Assembly: GCF_032191515.1 (NCBI RefSeq)
Contig: NC_091392.1
Coordinates: forward strand, 44,707,501 to 44,771,500
Direction: 5' to 3'
Length of the DNA stretch: 64,000 nucleotides
DNA from: Phaenicophaeus curvirostris
Taxonomy: Eukaryota; Chordata; Aves; Cuculiformes; Cuculidae
The notes under the pieces were generated by a model. The model worked only from the letters and a program-made list of their open reading frames with translations. It was not told the DNA's origin and did no database searches. Positions 1-11,000 of the stretch are shown here, in pieces (the stretch's first letter is position 1; every line of letters begins with the position of its first letter). A program made the position numbers and the translations under genes.

Positions 1-2055
1 GCTTGTCAGTAAGAAGCTAGTTTTGGAAGAGATTTCTTCTGCTTTGCAAAGCATTGGAAATTATTCATCAAAATGTATTTAGCCACTTTAGCTGTCTGTC
101 AGACATAGATATCAAATATCCCTGCCTTTCCTGTTGATCACAGAAGTGCAGACTTCTCCCAGGCATTGCTGTTTGCCAACAAATTTAAGCCCAGTTGTCT
201 TGGATTAGACCAGTGTAGGGGAAAGTACTGTAGTTCAGCAAAGTGGTTGTTAGCTTGGTCTGCAGTTCTGGCTCCCAAATTGAAAAGGCATCTCTGGATG
301 CTCACTGCTTAGTAATTTTTTTCCCTCTAGAAATACTACAGTACCACTAATTTACTCTCACCAAACTGGTACATCTGTCCGCTGTCGAGATGATGATTTT
401 CAGAATTCAATAACCATTACAGGTTTGTTTTTCCAAAACATGCTGGCTTACAAACATCAATGGAAAATGTGAGTGAAGCTGATCAGAAAGATCCAAATAA
501 ACATCCTGTGAATTTGTAGAAAGTAACAGATGTATAAAAGTAATATGATTGCTTTTTTTGTAATACTTGCTTCTCTCTGAGGTGTGTCTCCTTTCCTGGG
601 TAACTTCCTGCCACCAGATCACACAAAACACAAAAACCTGTTACACCTATTTTCAAAGAAATCAAGCTATGGAAAACAGACATTTCCAATCTGACTTGTT
701 TCAGCTATCACATATCTACAAATATGACAATGAGGGGAATCTGCAGAGTTTTCAAAATAGGTGGAATACACTATTTGTTAAGGGAAAGGATGGTGTAAAC
801 CTGCAGCAACCTTTGTTCTGAGTTCAGTTTTGATGCTTTACTGCTGAAGTCATCAAGAAAGTTTTTATATTGATTAAACAAGAGTGGGACCAAGTTCTCA
901 AATTTAAAAAAAAATAGGAGGAAAAAAAGGGCAAACCTTAAGAAGACAGCCCAGACAGACCTTAGTGTTAAATCCTAGCACCAGGAAGAGTGGAGTACAC
1001 ATGAAAGTATGAGAATAAGAAAAGAATACAAAAATTTAAAAAGCCCAGAATCATATGCTCTTCAAAAAAAATCCCAAAAAACAACCTTGTGGCAGTCTTT
1101 TTACGTCTGCATTTCATGCTTGCAGTCATTGTATTTTATTTCCCACATTTCTACTGCTGTCAGTTCATTCTGCCTTTTGCATTGGTTTTCCCAGCTGAGA
1201 TCTGCTGATCTTCTCCTTTAAAAGCTTTATTTAGACGTAATACTGTCTGCTTTCCTTTGCTTACCTTTCCTTTCTCAGCCACGTGGCTGAAAAGGCAGCA
1301 TCTCCTGTTCTTAAAAAGCTTTCGAGATATGTAGTTACCTCCACTATTTTCTTCTGTTTCATTTTTGTGGGAGAATTTAAAAAAACGTTGTTCAACCAGT
1401 GAATATTCTTTCCATATGCTGGTCATGTATTTCGTAGATCAACATGAGTCTGGATACTCAGATCATTTCATTGCCTAAGGTAGCTGGTTATGTCGGTATC
1501 TCTGGTTGTCACAGTTCCAGCTTTCTTTCATTTTCTGCCTTGTTGTACTAGCTAAGACCTATCCTGTATGTTCCCTTCTCACTGCCAAATTAAATTCTCA
1601 TTTCTACTTTTTACTTGTATTTACATTTCTCATCTCTGCCTTTAACAATGACACCTCTGTATCACTCATACTCAGCTGTACAAACCTTTCAGTGATTTCT
1701 CCTACTGCCTTTTGTTTCTTGAGATATAAATTTCCGGCATTGTTTCCAAACTGCTGCAGTGAATCTTCCTAAGCCTGAAGTGTTTTTCTTGGACAGGAGA
1801 CTCTTGGACAGGACTCTTTATTCAAGCCTCTTTCACTTCATTTGCCTCTTCCACTTGCAACTTTGACACTGTCATCAGTAAATATCACCTTGCATTTTCT
1901 GTCACTGGTGTGTACATCCACAAATCTGCTCTGCTTGCAGAAAGTAAGATGCCCTTAAGGAAAGAGAGACTTGTATTTCTCCATGCTTGTAAACTGTGCA
2001 ACAAACCTCATCTGCATAGCTGGATTTAACATCTGGACTCAATGTGCGCTTGCAG
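1..2055. other. Upstream intergenic sequence, no gene recognised
   Basis: AT-rich unique sequence upstream of the MYH9 promoter. The open frames here are short, start at arbitrary ATGs and show no recognisable protein similarity. I see no exon-like codon pattern and no CR1 tail. In mammals TXN2 is the upstream neighbour of MYH9, but nothing resembling thioredoxin is present, so any such neighbour would lie further left. Confidence 0.6.
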
Positions 2056-2494
2056 TCTAGAAAGCCAACCATATCCTGGGCTGCATCAAAAGCAGCATGA
2101 CCAGCAGGTCAAGGGAGGTGATTCTGCCCTTCTGCTCTGCTCTTGTGAGATCTGACCTGGAGTACTGCGTTCAGATCTGGAGTCCTCAGTGCAGGAAGGA
2201 CATGGATCTGTTAGAGCTATTCCAGAGAAGGGCCTTGAAGATGATCAGAGGGCTGGAGCACCTCCCATATGAGGACTGGCTGAGAGAGTTGGGGTTGCTC
2301 AGCCGGGAGAAAAGGCTCTGGGAAGACCTTATTGCAGCCTTCCAGTACTGAAAGCGGGGCACAAGAAACATGGGAAGGGGCTCTTCATCAGGTAGTGCTG
2401 TGACAGGATAAGTGGAAATTGTTTTAAGCTGAAAGGGGGGAATTTAGGTTAGAGATTGGAAAGCAACGTTTTACTATTCAGGTGGTGAGGCACT
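2056..2494 (+). mobile_element. CR1 LINE fragment (end of reverse transcriptase ORF plus part of 3' UTR), degraded
   Basis: A sense-oriented CR1 remnant. Translation of 2097-2351 gives the typical CR1 ORF2 C-terminus (SREVILPFCSALVRSDLEYC, then the DLLELFQRRALK and LRELGLLSREKR blocks). The sequence after the stop matches the CR1 3' region only loosely and is interrupted, so this is an old copy. It runs directly into a second CR1 fragment in the same orientation. The 5' boundary is uncertain by about 30 bases. Confidence 0.85.
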
Positions 2495-3129
2495 GGCTTG
2501 ACATGAGCCGCCAATGTGCGTTCACCGCCCAGGTGGCCAACTGTATCCTGGGCTGCATCAGAAGAAGTGTGGCCAGCAGGTTTGAGAGAGGCAATTCTGC
2601 CCCTCTGCTCCACTCTCATGAGACTCCACCTGGAGTATTGTGTCCAGTTCTGGAATCCTCAGCATAAGAAGGATATGGAACTGTAGGAACAGGTCCAGAG
2701 GAGGGCTACAAGAATGATCCAAGGGCTGGAGCACCTTCCATACGAGGACAGGCTGAAAGGCTTGGGGTTGTTCATCCTGGATAAGAGAAGGCTCCAAGGA
2801 AATCTTATAGCAACCTTCCAGTAATTGAAAGGGGTTTACAGGAAAGCTGGGGAGGGACTTTTTAAGGGCATGGAGCGATAGGATGAGGTAGAACGCCTTT
2901 AAATTGGAAGGGAGATTTAGACTAGACATAAGGACGAATTTCTTCACCAAGGGAGCCGCGAGGCCCTGGCACAGGTTGCCCAGGGAAGCTGTGGCTGCCC
3001 CATCCCTGGGGGTGTTCAAGGGCAGGTCGGATGGGCCTTTGGGCAGCCTGGTCTGGTGGGAGGTGTCCCTGCCCACGGCAGGGGGGCTGGAAGTGTGTGA
3101 TCTTTAAGGTCGCTTCTAACCCAGACCAT
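2495..3129 (+). mobile_element. CR1 LINE fragment ending next to the MYH9 CpG island
   Basis: A second sense-oriented CR1 3' fragment. It starts with the CR1 block encoding AQVANCILGCIRRSVASR, contains internal stops, and continues through the 3' region (equivalents of LDIRTNFFTKGAARPWHRLP and GVFKGRSDGPLG) to a GATCTTTAAGGTC-type end. The terminal ATTCTATG repeats are missing: the element stops at CAGACCATTC and the CpG-rich promoter begins within about 20-150 bases. The previous fragment and this one cover the same part of CR1, so they are two insertions rather than one. Confidence 0.88.
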
Positions 3130-3279
3130 TCGCTGACTGCATGGCTTCCGGCACGGTCCCGCACGACGAGCGGCCCCACACCCCGGCCCGCAGCGGCCTC
3201 GGGGCGGGGCCCCGCGCGGCCCGCGGCCCTCCCTCCGCGGCTCGCCGCTTCCTCAAGCCGCGCCCTGCGGCCGGATCCT

Positions 3280-3655
3280 ATTGGCGGCCGTGGCCGTCAG
3301 TTCTGCACATCCCGCGCTGCCATTGGCTCTCGGGGCGGCGAGGGGGCGGGACTAGCCCATCCTGCGCTGCCATTGGCTGGTGGGACAGCGAGGGGGCGGG
3401 GTGTCGGCCGTCCATTCTCCGCATGCCCCGCTGCCATTGGCTGGCGGGGCGGTGAGGGGGAGGGGCTCTGGCTGTCAGTTCTCCGCATCCCGCGTTGCCA
3501 TTGGCCGGCGCGGCGGGAGGGGGCGGGGCTCTGGCCGTCAGTTCTCCACATTCCGCGCTGCCATTGGCCGGCGCGGCGGCGAGGGGGCGGGGCCGGGCCG
3601 TCAGTTCCGCGCATGCCGCGCTGCCATTGGCCGGCGGGGCTGGCGGGGGCGGGGC
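3280..3655 (+). promoter_or_regulatory. MYH9: Tandem array of inverted CCAAT boxes and GC boxes (proximal MYH9 promoter)
   Basis: Seven ATTGG motifs (inverted CCAAT, the NF-Y core) start at 3280, 3322, 3372, 3436, 3500, 3563 and 3626. The last five are spaced 63-64 bases apart. Six are followed about 15-20 bases later by a GC box of GGGCGGG type; the unit at 3436 has GGGGGAGGGG instead, and the 3280 copy lacks one. Between modules the units share a GTCAGTTCT-CGCAT-CCGCGCTGCC core. The promoter therefore grew by tandem duplication of one roughly 64-base NF-Y/Sp1 module. Factor binding is inferred from the motifs. Confidence 0.85.
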
Positions 3656-3689
3656 TGCTGCCGGCGGGCGCCTGGCGGTGCCGGTGAGC

Positions 3690-3818
3690 GGGAGGCGGTC
3701 GCGGTGCCCGCAGGAGGAGCCGGTAGCGTGAGGACTCCTGTCTCTCGCCGCGAGGAGCGCAGCCGCCGCCGCGGCGATTGCTTCCCTCCTTCCCTCCCTC
3801 CGCCGAAGCCGGGCTCAG
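3690..3818 (+). other. MYH9: Probable non-coding exon 1 (5' UTR) of MYH9
   Basis: The 3' boundary is the match CTCAG|GTGAAG at 3818/3819, a good splice donor. It lies downstream of the CCAAT/GC array at the distance expected for a transcription start about 60-90 bases after the last CCAAT box (3626). The 5' end given here is an estimate. An alternative donor, CCG|GTGAGC at 3683/3684, would imply a shorter exon starting further upstream. The first coding exon has only 20 bases of 5' UTR before its ATG, so an upstream non-coding exon is required. No cDNA evidence is available here. Confidence 0.5.
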
Positions 3819-4013
3819 GTGAAGCCGGTGGGGTGGGCGCGGGTGGCCCCGGTTCGTCCTTTCTCCCCTCCCCTCTCACAGGTTTCGCGCCTCTTTGTCC
3901 CGCCGGGCGAGACGGTGCCGCTCTCCCGTTGCCCCGCGGCGCCCCCCAGGTGCTCCCCGTTCCCCTTTTTCCCCATCCAACCTTCCTCTTCCTCGTCCCC
4001 CCCTCTTCTTCTC

Positions 4014-4490
4014 CCTCGACCCCCCTTTCTTCCTTGTCTCCCCTTCTTCCTCGACCCCTTCTTCTTCCTCGACCCCTTCTTCTTCTTCTTCCTCGACCCC
4101 TTCTTCTTCTTCTTCCTCGACCCCTTCTTCTTCTTCCTCGACCCCTTCTTCTTCTTCTTCCTCGACCCCTTCTTCTTCCTCGACCCCTTCTTCTTCCTCG
4201 ACCCCTTCTTCTTCCTCGACCCCTTCTTCTTCCTCGACCCCTTCTTCTTCCTCGACCCCTTCTTCTTCTTCTTCTTCCTCGACCCCTTCTTCTTCTTCCT
4301 CGACCCCTTCTTCTTCTTCCTCGACCCCTTCTCCTTCTTTTACTCCCCCTTCTTCCTCGACCCCCGTCCCCCCTTCTTCCTCGACCCCCGTCCCCCCTTC
4401 TTCCTCGACCCCCGTCCCCCCTTCTCCTCCGACCCCCGTCCCCCATCTTCCTCGACCCCCGTCCCCCCTTCTCCTCCGACCCCCTGCTCC
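4014..4490 (+). repeat. C/T-rich minisatellite, (TTC)n-CTCGACCCC units
   Basis: About twenty tandem units with a constant core, CCTCGACCCC, separated by two to five TTC triplets. The first fifteen or so are of the pure TTC type. The last five or six switch to a longer variant containing CCCCCGTCCCCCC. The + strand is nearly all pyrimidine and the - strand nearly all purine. Several long frames stay open through it only because the repeat has no stop codons; their translations are simple LLLPRP, SSSSTP and FFFLDP repeats and are not proteins. It begins about 200 bases after the inferred exon 1 donor. Confidence 0.95.
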
Positions 4491-4765
4491 CCTTCTCCCT
4501 CATGGTGCCGTGCCGCCCGCCGCACGGTTGCCTTGTGCCCAGGGAGTTGCCTCTCTCCTCCCTCCACGCCCTGTTCCCTGGCTTTCTCGGAGGTAGGGTG
4601 GTGTTATTCCCGCTCTTTTCCACCGGACCGTCCTCGCTCCCTTCCCTCCAGTGCGTTTCTTTCCCTCCCCGCCACCGCTTCCCCGCTCTTCTTTGGAGTG
4701 TCCATCCTTTGGAAGTAACGGGCGAGGGAAAATGGGGCCGTTTGGCAGCTGTCAGGGCTGCAGCC

Positions 4766-4772
4766 TGAGTCA
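4766..4772. promoter_or_regulatory. AP-1 consensus motif TGAGTCA in early intron 1
   Basis: A perfect TGAGTCA lies in a moderately GC-rich stretch (4730-4830) just beyond the CpG island, next to CAGCTG-type E-box sequence at 4747-4752. Seven-base motifs occur by chance, so function is only a possibility suggested by closeness to the promoter. Confidence 0.3.
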
Positions 4773-5334
4773 GAGGCTGACAATCCTCCTGCAGACATTG
4801 CACTGGGCTTGGCTTCCGCCCTCACATCTCGACTTCCTCGTTCGGTTTGGTCTGAGCGGTGAAGCAGGAGAGAGGGAGGAGGGAGTGACAGGGCAAGATG
4901 AAGCTTGCAGTGGAAAAAAAAAAAAACTCTCGCAGATAGCTCCGGCTTTCAGGCATCACCTCCGACCGAGGAGGAGAAGTTTTCCGGCTTTTAGTGGTAT
5001 CATTACTAACCTGCCTCTTGGTAGGTGTGGAAAATAGCAAGTTTCATAGCTCCCCAGGGTGGTGTGTACCCAGTGGGTTCGATAAGGATTGTTCCTAATT
5101 TGCTTAAACACAGGGTGCGATGGGTTTTAAAGCAATAATGTGTTTCTCATCTACTTTTTCAGAAGTATACGGTGTTGATTGGGAAGCTCTTCATGTAGTG
5201 GCTGTTAAATTCCCTTTTTTCCCCCTCCTCTTTATAGTTCCTTTCCTTCTTCGTTTTTTCCTTTTAAAGCACTGTTTGCACTTTTCGTCTTCCTTCTTCC
5301 ACAGGTTTTTCTTCTGTATCCTGTGTTGTGGTCA

Positions 5335-5398
5335 GAAGTTGGACTCGATGATCCTTGTCGGTCCCTTCAAACTCAGGACTTTCTATGATTCTATCATG
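5335..5398 (+). mobile_element. CR1 3' end fragment
   Basis: A short sense-oriented CR1 tail: GTTGGACTCGATGATCCTTG, then the GGTCCCTTCAAACTCAGGA block, ending in TTCTATGATTCTAT, the characteristic CR1 terminal repeat. Only the last 60-odd bases of the element are present, as in a strongly 5'-truncated insertion. Confidence 0.85.
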
Positions 5399-8300
5399 TT
5401 GTGGGCTGCACTCTGTCAGAACGGACTATGAACCTAAGCTTTTTTCCGTGTGAGCAGGGCTGTCCTAAACAGAAGAAATTTGTGCTTCAACTTGCGGTGA
5501 TATTGTAGTAGATGGACTTTGGCCTGTAAACTGATTTGTGTGCCTCTGCCCTACACTATAAAGAAATATAAGTTAATTTGCATAGAAGCTGTTGAACCAC
5601 GGCTTGAAAGAGTAAATTACACATCCCTAAGTCTGATGTACATCTCTTGTCTGTAATGCTAGATACAGTAAAGTTTTAACAGTGTTCTGATCAGTTACTG
5701 CTTGTGTAAAGATGGTTTTGAAATTAGTCACTAGGTAGCAATGTGACTAAGATCACTTATCCACGGCATTCCAGTAAAAATGGCAAATCACGGTGCAGAT
5801 GTATATTGACTCATAGTTGCACTGTCTGCAACTGTAGTGCGCTCTCCTGAAGTTTATATGAGATAAGCAAATGTTTTTGTTAACTGGAAAGTTGTAATGA
5901 GGGGGAAGCAATTGATAAATATAAATAGAGTTGCCTTTAGCACAAAACAGTTTTGAAGTTGTTAACCACAATTGCCAAAACTGTACAAACATGAGATTGT
6001 GCTGCTAATCTGACCTTGTAAAAATAACTAGAGTGAAATCGCGCAGTGGTTCCGTGAAGCTCCATGTCAGGTGGAGCCATTTAAATTGACACATTATCCT
6101 TCTTGATAGCTTTATTTGTTGCTCTTGTTCATAGTATGTACACTGTCTGTCTGGAGGTGAACAGGACATATTTTCAGTAATTCTAAGATAGCTGCAAAGT
6201 TGCTGGTCCTGGATGGAAATGAGGGTCTGAACTTCTCATATTTACGCACCTGGAGCCTCCAAGTGCATATAAGCAGCACCAAGCTGGTGAGTTATGTGGT
6301 TCCTTTTGTAATACGGTGTCACGTCTTGGATGCTTGACTTGCATAGCCGATCTGATTTTGGAAGTTCTCGGGAGAAGTGACAGACCTCAAATTTCATTCT
6401 GCTGGGCAACATGTGTCTGTTTCTGTATGAACAGGAAAACTAAATGGTCAGGTTCTGTCTGTCCCAGAAGAGTGGGTGTCGACTGAGAGTTAGACCATAG
6501 TCCTTTAAGTGAATCAGTACAGAATGAGTAAAAATAATAGTTTAAAAAAGAAGAATAGAATTACTGATCTGGTAAAGTTGTAAGAAAGAGACTAGAAGAA
6601 TTTCTCACTTAGGAGGCTGAAATAATCTGTGTTGTTCAGCATGTATTATGAAAAACATTGGAGAGTTTTCAAACCGTGTAGCGGGTGGTAGCTGTAATAC
6701 TCAAAGATGAATTGGAAACTGCACTGGAGTCAAATGCCACAAGTGCTTAAATCTCTTTGCAGCAGTACTTGGCACTGCAAATATTTCTGCTGCAAATGCT
6801 GAGAGTTACTTTTACCACTGCAACAAAGTGTTTTGGATATTTGAATCATTATTATCTGGCAGATATTTAAAAATAAATGTACTAAGTGTTTGTAATAACT
6901 AATAGAGGTTGGTCCTCTTGCAGACTGTTCACGTAGTCTGTTCATGTGGAAGTCCAAGGGAGTGTGTGTATATCAGCACAGCTGCTAACTACATGAAATA
7001 CACTTCAGTTGTACTGGAAGATTAAAGTAGTCTGTCTGTGCCCCAAAATTCAAGTTTTGTTTTGTTAATCTCCAGGGTAACAAACAGATGGGACAGGGCA
7101 CATGTCAGCAGGTATTGTGATTTCAGAGGTGATTCTGCTGAATCTCCTGCTTCTGCCCCCATCTCTAGGTGTGTGTCTTGCCTAGATTTATGCCACTTAT
7201 GAATCGGTGCGACTACAATAGGGTAAGATTACAAGTGGACCCACTGGAGGTACAGGAACCCATCCAGTTATTGCAAAGTTTATCGAAAGGGGAAGTCAAA
7301 GCTAAGGTTCTCTCATCCCCACCCCTGTGTACTACATCTGTTCTCTTGCGTGGCAACTACAGGCTATTGGGTAACGTGCTGAAGCTAACTGATGACTAAA
7401 GTGTATTTTAGAGGCCCAGAGTTAGCGTGTGCATCTGCTAAAAGGTGTCCAAAACTTTAATCCTAAGTGAGTGATTTAATATGGTTTTGTTTGTTTGACT
7501 TGGTAATACACTTGGTGCCCTCTAACATCCATTTTCATCTTTGATTTCTCATATAAATGTCTTGTTAGTCTTTGTTTTCTTAGTTTATAATTGAGGCATA
7601 GCTGTTTGCATGTTAAGTAGAGAAATAGTGTGCCCGACATTAAGTCTTCTGCGGGTTGGAACGAAACTGTAATGGCATAGGATTGCCTACAGCAGCATTG
7701 TTTGTGCTGGCAATTGCTCTAGCTTAATGGTGGCTTGGTGACCTTGTACCTTAAATTTCTTTTCAATTTAAGCACACCGTGGTTCTAATTGAGTTTCCTA
7801 GTAGAAAGAAATGGAAACTAGCAACCTGATTTAAAGAGAGTATGATGAAATGAAAATACAAATGCAACTTCTGCCCTGGAAGCTAATGCAAATGGGTGTT
7901 GTCCAACTAAATGAAATGCATCAATTTACAAGTTCATCTTAATTATGGTTTATCCACTTCACTTTTTGTTTTTTTTAGTGGCTGTGGGAACTTGTTCTGA
8001 ATGCTTGAAGTAATAATCTCAACACTGATTCGTCTCGCAATCCTAGGCTACTGTAGTGGCTTAACATCATCTGACCTCACTCCAGTCCAGTCATGATCAG
8101 CGTAATGGACCAGTCCCTCTTTTCAGTTAGTGGCCCTTTGGCTTGTTACTGTTCAGGGCAATATGTTGCCTTTCTGAGCATCCTAAAAAGTCTAAAGAAA
8201 TAATAGTGTCTATGGTTTTCCGTTGATGGAAGTGGGATTGATTTTGTTCTACGATACTTAGGGAGCTAGTACTTCTAAATCACGTCCTTTTTAAACACAG

Positions 8301-10833
8301 CTAAGTGGAAACTGTAAAATTTATCTAGTATACTTGTCCACTGCAGATTACTTCTGTAAGAAGTATTACAAATGTATTGCTGTTGGATGCAGAGAGGTAT
8401 AATGAAATATAACTCTGCATACTGTGGTTTGACTCTGTGACCTCTTAATGAAATTTATGCCTCTAGAGTTTTGTACACAGGGTTTGGATTCTGCTTGTCT
8501 CCATGACTAGAAATTTTAAGTTTCTCCTAACACATGTATACTGACTCTACAGAGAGCAGTAAATAAAACCACATGGATCAGTGATTCCAGTAAACTCCAG
8601 CTAACAACTAATATATGTTGAGGGAAATCTAACTTGGAAGTCTGGATCATAAAGTCTCCTTAACTGATGAATACTTCTATTCATCAAGAACTACCATTTT
8701 AATGAGTCTCGGCAGGAAATCTATTGTGATATATGCCTCAACACAGAACTGGAGTTCTGATTAGAATGAAAGCAAAGTAGGCATTCAAACTTGTAAGAAA
8801 AGAGGCTTAGAGAAATTTTACAGCTTGACTTTGACAGTCCTGTGCAGTCAGAATTTTTTTTTCCTGTTGGGCAGCTTCCTGTTTAAATTCTTAAGATTGT
8901 AAGCATGCTCTTGTAATAGTTTACTTCCATTTTTATGGTCTGTAGTGGTGAGAGTACCTTCATCTGTTTTTTTCTCTTAAGGTCAAGACTTCACTAGTTT
9001 ACTTGAATTTAGGCTTATTTAGTCAAGCTTGGAGGTGCTGTAGATTTGACTTTGGTTAAAGTTGATTGTGGCTAACATTCAATCCAGCTTTTTTCACTCA
9101 TGTGCTTAATTTAAATATCCAAGTAAATTTAAATATCCAAGAAAAAAAAATTGAAACACTGAAATAAGCCACTACAAAATTTCAATATTTAACCTCAATG
9201 GCTTCTGTCTTTTTCTCCGAATGTGGCTTAGAGCAAGTACTGTATAGGTTTGTAAGTAAATTTTCAGTCAGTAATCTTTTTGGCAGGGACTGTTACACTC
9301 TAGGACTGCTTGCCATTTAGTGCAAAAGATTCTAGTCTTGCTGTGCTCTGAATCAATAAAATCAATTATTTTGGGAAAAGTATGAGTACAAATTAATTTT
9401 CATCAGTAGTGTTTCTTTTTCTTAAATTGATAGTCTGTCATAGGACTTGGGCATATTTGAACTAATGTAAGAAGTTGGCGACAAATACTGAATGTAAATC
9501 TAAAGTCAGACCAATGAACTGGATGAGAAAGTTCCTGGCTAAGCACTTGGAACTACTTGGCCGATGATGTAAATTGACTTTTGACAGGGTTTTTTATGTT
9601 GATGAAGAAAAATAGTCTCTGGCTTCCGTTTTGGCCGTGTCATTCATAATCTAAAGTGTAGGGGAAGGTATTGCCATTTTTCTTTGGTTTTTTTTTTCTC
9701 TTCTTTTTTTTGAGGGGGGTGGTTGGCTGTGTGTTTTACTCTGTTCGAGGAGTGGAACAGATCAGAAGGGGTGTATTTGAGATGAAGGTATACAGAAACA
9801 GGCAATTTAATTCATAAATTGCTGATTGCAGATCACTAACTAGGAAACAGTTTTAGTTACTTTTTACTTGTAGTCCAAGAACGTTTTTTTTGTTAATGGA
9901 ATTTTATTTTTTTAGTAGACTCCCACTTAATATATTTTATTATTCATAGTTGTTGTTTAAATGCTTTTCTGTTGTTCAGAGAAAGAGATGTTTTTCTCTC
10001 TTTTTGACTTCAAGTTTAATGTATTCAGACTTTACAGAATTGTTTAAATAGATGGATATAGGACTATGTTTGGAGGTATATGGCAGACCACAGTAATTAA
10101 ATAACTGAATCCTTGAAACTGTTGTGTTTCAAATGGAAGTGCCCGCGTACTGATAAAGGGAACTTTCTGTTGTAGAGAAGCATAAATAGAAAATCAGATG
10201 TCTCTACAGGCACAAGAGTGCTTTAAACTGTGACTTAGGGTTTATGACTTAAACCAGTTCACTTAGTTTTTATCGTCTGGCTTAAATTGCAGTATAAATG
10301 TTTATAGCAGATACTAAAGTCTTTGACCTTTCATGACACAGCAAATTATTCTGAATTGTTTTAGTGGCCCTTCCCAAGTCCAAGTTTTGTGTAGATGAAC
10401 TTGAGCCTGCAATTTAATGCAGTATATGATGGGAAATGTAAAACAAGAACACAGGAATGTGATGAGGAAGATGTATTAGTCATAATTTTTCTTTAAAAAT
10501 GGAATTGCCAATTTATTAAACGAACTGGTTTAACTCCTAAAAATTGGGTATCTACATATTGTCTGCGTAGCCCTGGCATATACATGGGCAGAGTCAGTTT
10601 ATCTTCTTCCTCCACACAGTGGGAGTTAATCTTTTTAGATGGCAATTTCTAAGTTTCTTCCTAATGTGCGGAACAATGAGAGTTCAGAAAATTTTAGTTC
10701 TTTTAATGCTCTAAAAACTTGATGTAGATTTAACTGAGAAATATTGCCACACTGTATTATACTAATTCTATCAGGAAAAAGTACACCTGTCGTAATGGTT
10801 CAGCTCCTGCTTGTGTAGATAAGGAGAAGAGCA

Positions 10834-11000
10834 TAGAATCATAGAATGGGTTAGGTTGGAAGGGACCTTAAAGATCATCCAGTTCCAACCCCCTGTACAA
10901 TGGTCAGGGACACCTCTCACTGGATCAGGTTATTCAAAACCTCATCCAACATGGCCTTGAACACCTCCAGGAATGGGGCATCCACAACTGCTCTGGTCAC
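10834..11000 (-). mobile_element. CR1 3' end fragment (antisense)
   Basis: Begins with the complement of the CR1 tail (CATAGAATCATAGAATGG), followed by GGTTGGAAGGGACCTTAAAG and the 'GACACCTCTCACTGGATCAG' and 'GAACACCTCCAGGAATGGGG' blocks. This is about the last 165 bases of a CR1 copy in reverse orientation. It differs in subfamily from the copies at 11789 and 14696. Confidence 0.92.

Larger units (their letters stand above)
3150..4540 (+). promoter_or_regulatory. MYH9: CpG island at the MYH9 5' end
   Basis: The base composition changes abruptly from AT-rich flanks to strongly GC-rich DNA with dense CpG, from about 3150 to about 3970. It continues as a C-rich tract, with one CpG per repeat unit, to about 4540. 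This is the only CpG island in the window and lies 17-18 kb upstream of the first coding exon, which fits the known vertebrate MYH9 layout of a non-coding exon 1 and a long first intron. No TATA box is apparent. Such promoters usually drive broad, housekeeping-type expression. Confidence 0.88.

Noticed and set aside
2558..3076. 172-codon - strand frame
   Set aside because: It is the reverse-strand shadow of a sense-oriented CR1 fragment.
3683..3684. Alternative exon 1 donor CCG|GTGAGC
   Set aside because: It is a good donor match, but it would leave very little exon after the last CCAAT box (3626). CTCAG|GTGAAG at 3818 fits the promoter spacing better. Both could be used; transcript data would decide.
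4014..4490. Regular repeats with spacers resembling a CRISPR array
   Set aside because: The host is an animal, the units are simple C/T-rich tandem repeats, and the 'spacers' are just varying numbers of TTC.
3380..4768. Very long overlapping open frames (462 and 299 codons on +, 400 codons on -) over the promoter and start of intron 1
   Set aside because: They stay open only because the CCAAT/GC array and the C/T-rich minisatellite contain no stop codons. Their translations are monotonous LLLPRP, SSSSTP, FFFLDP or RGRRRR repeats in several frames at once, the sign of low-complexity DNA and not of a protein.
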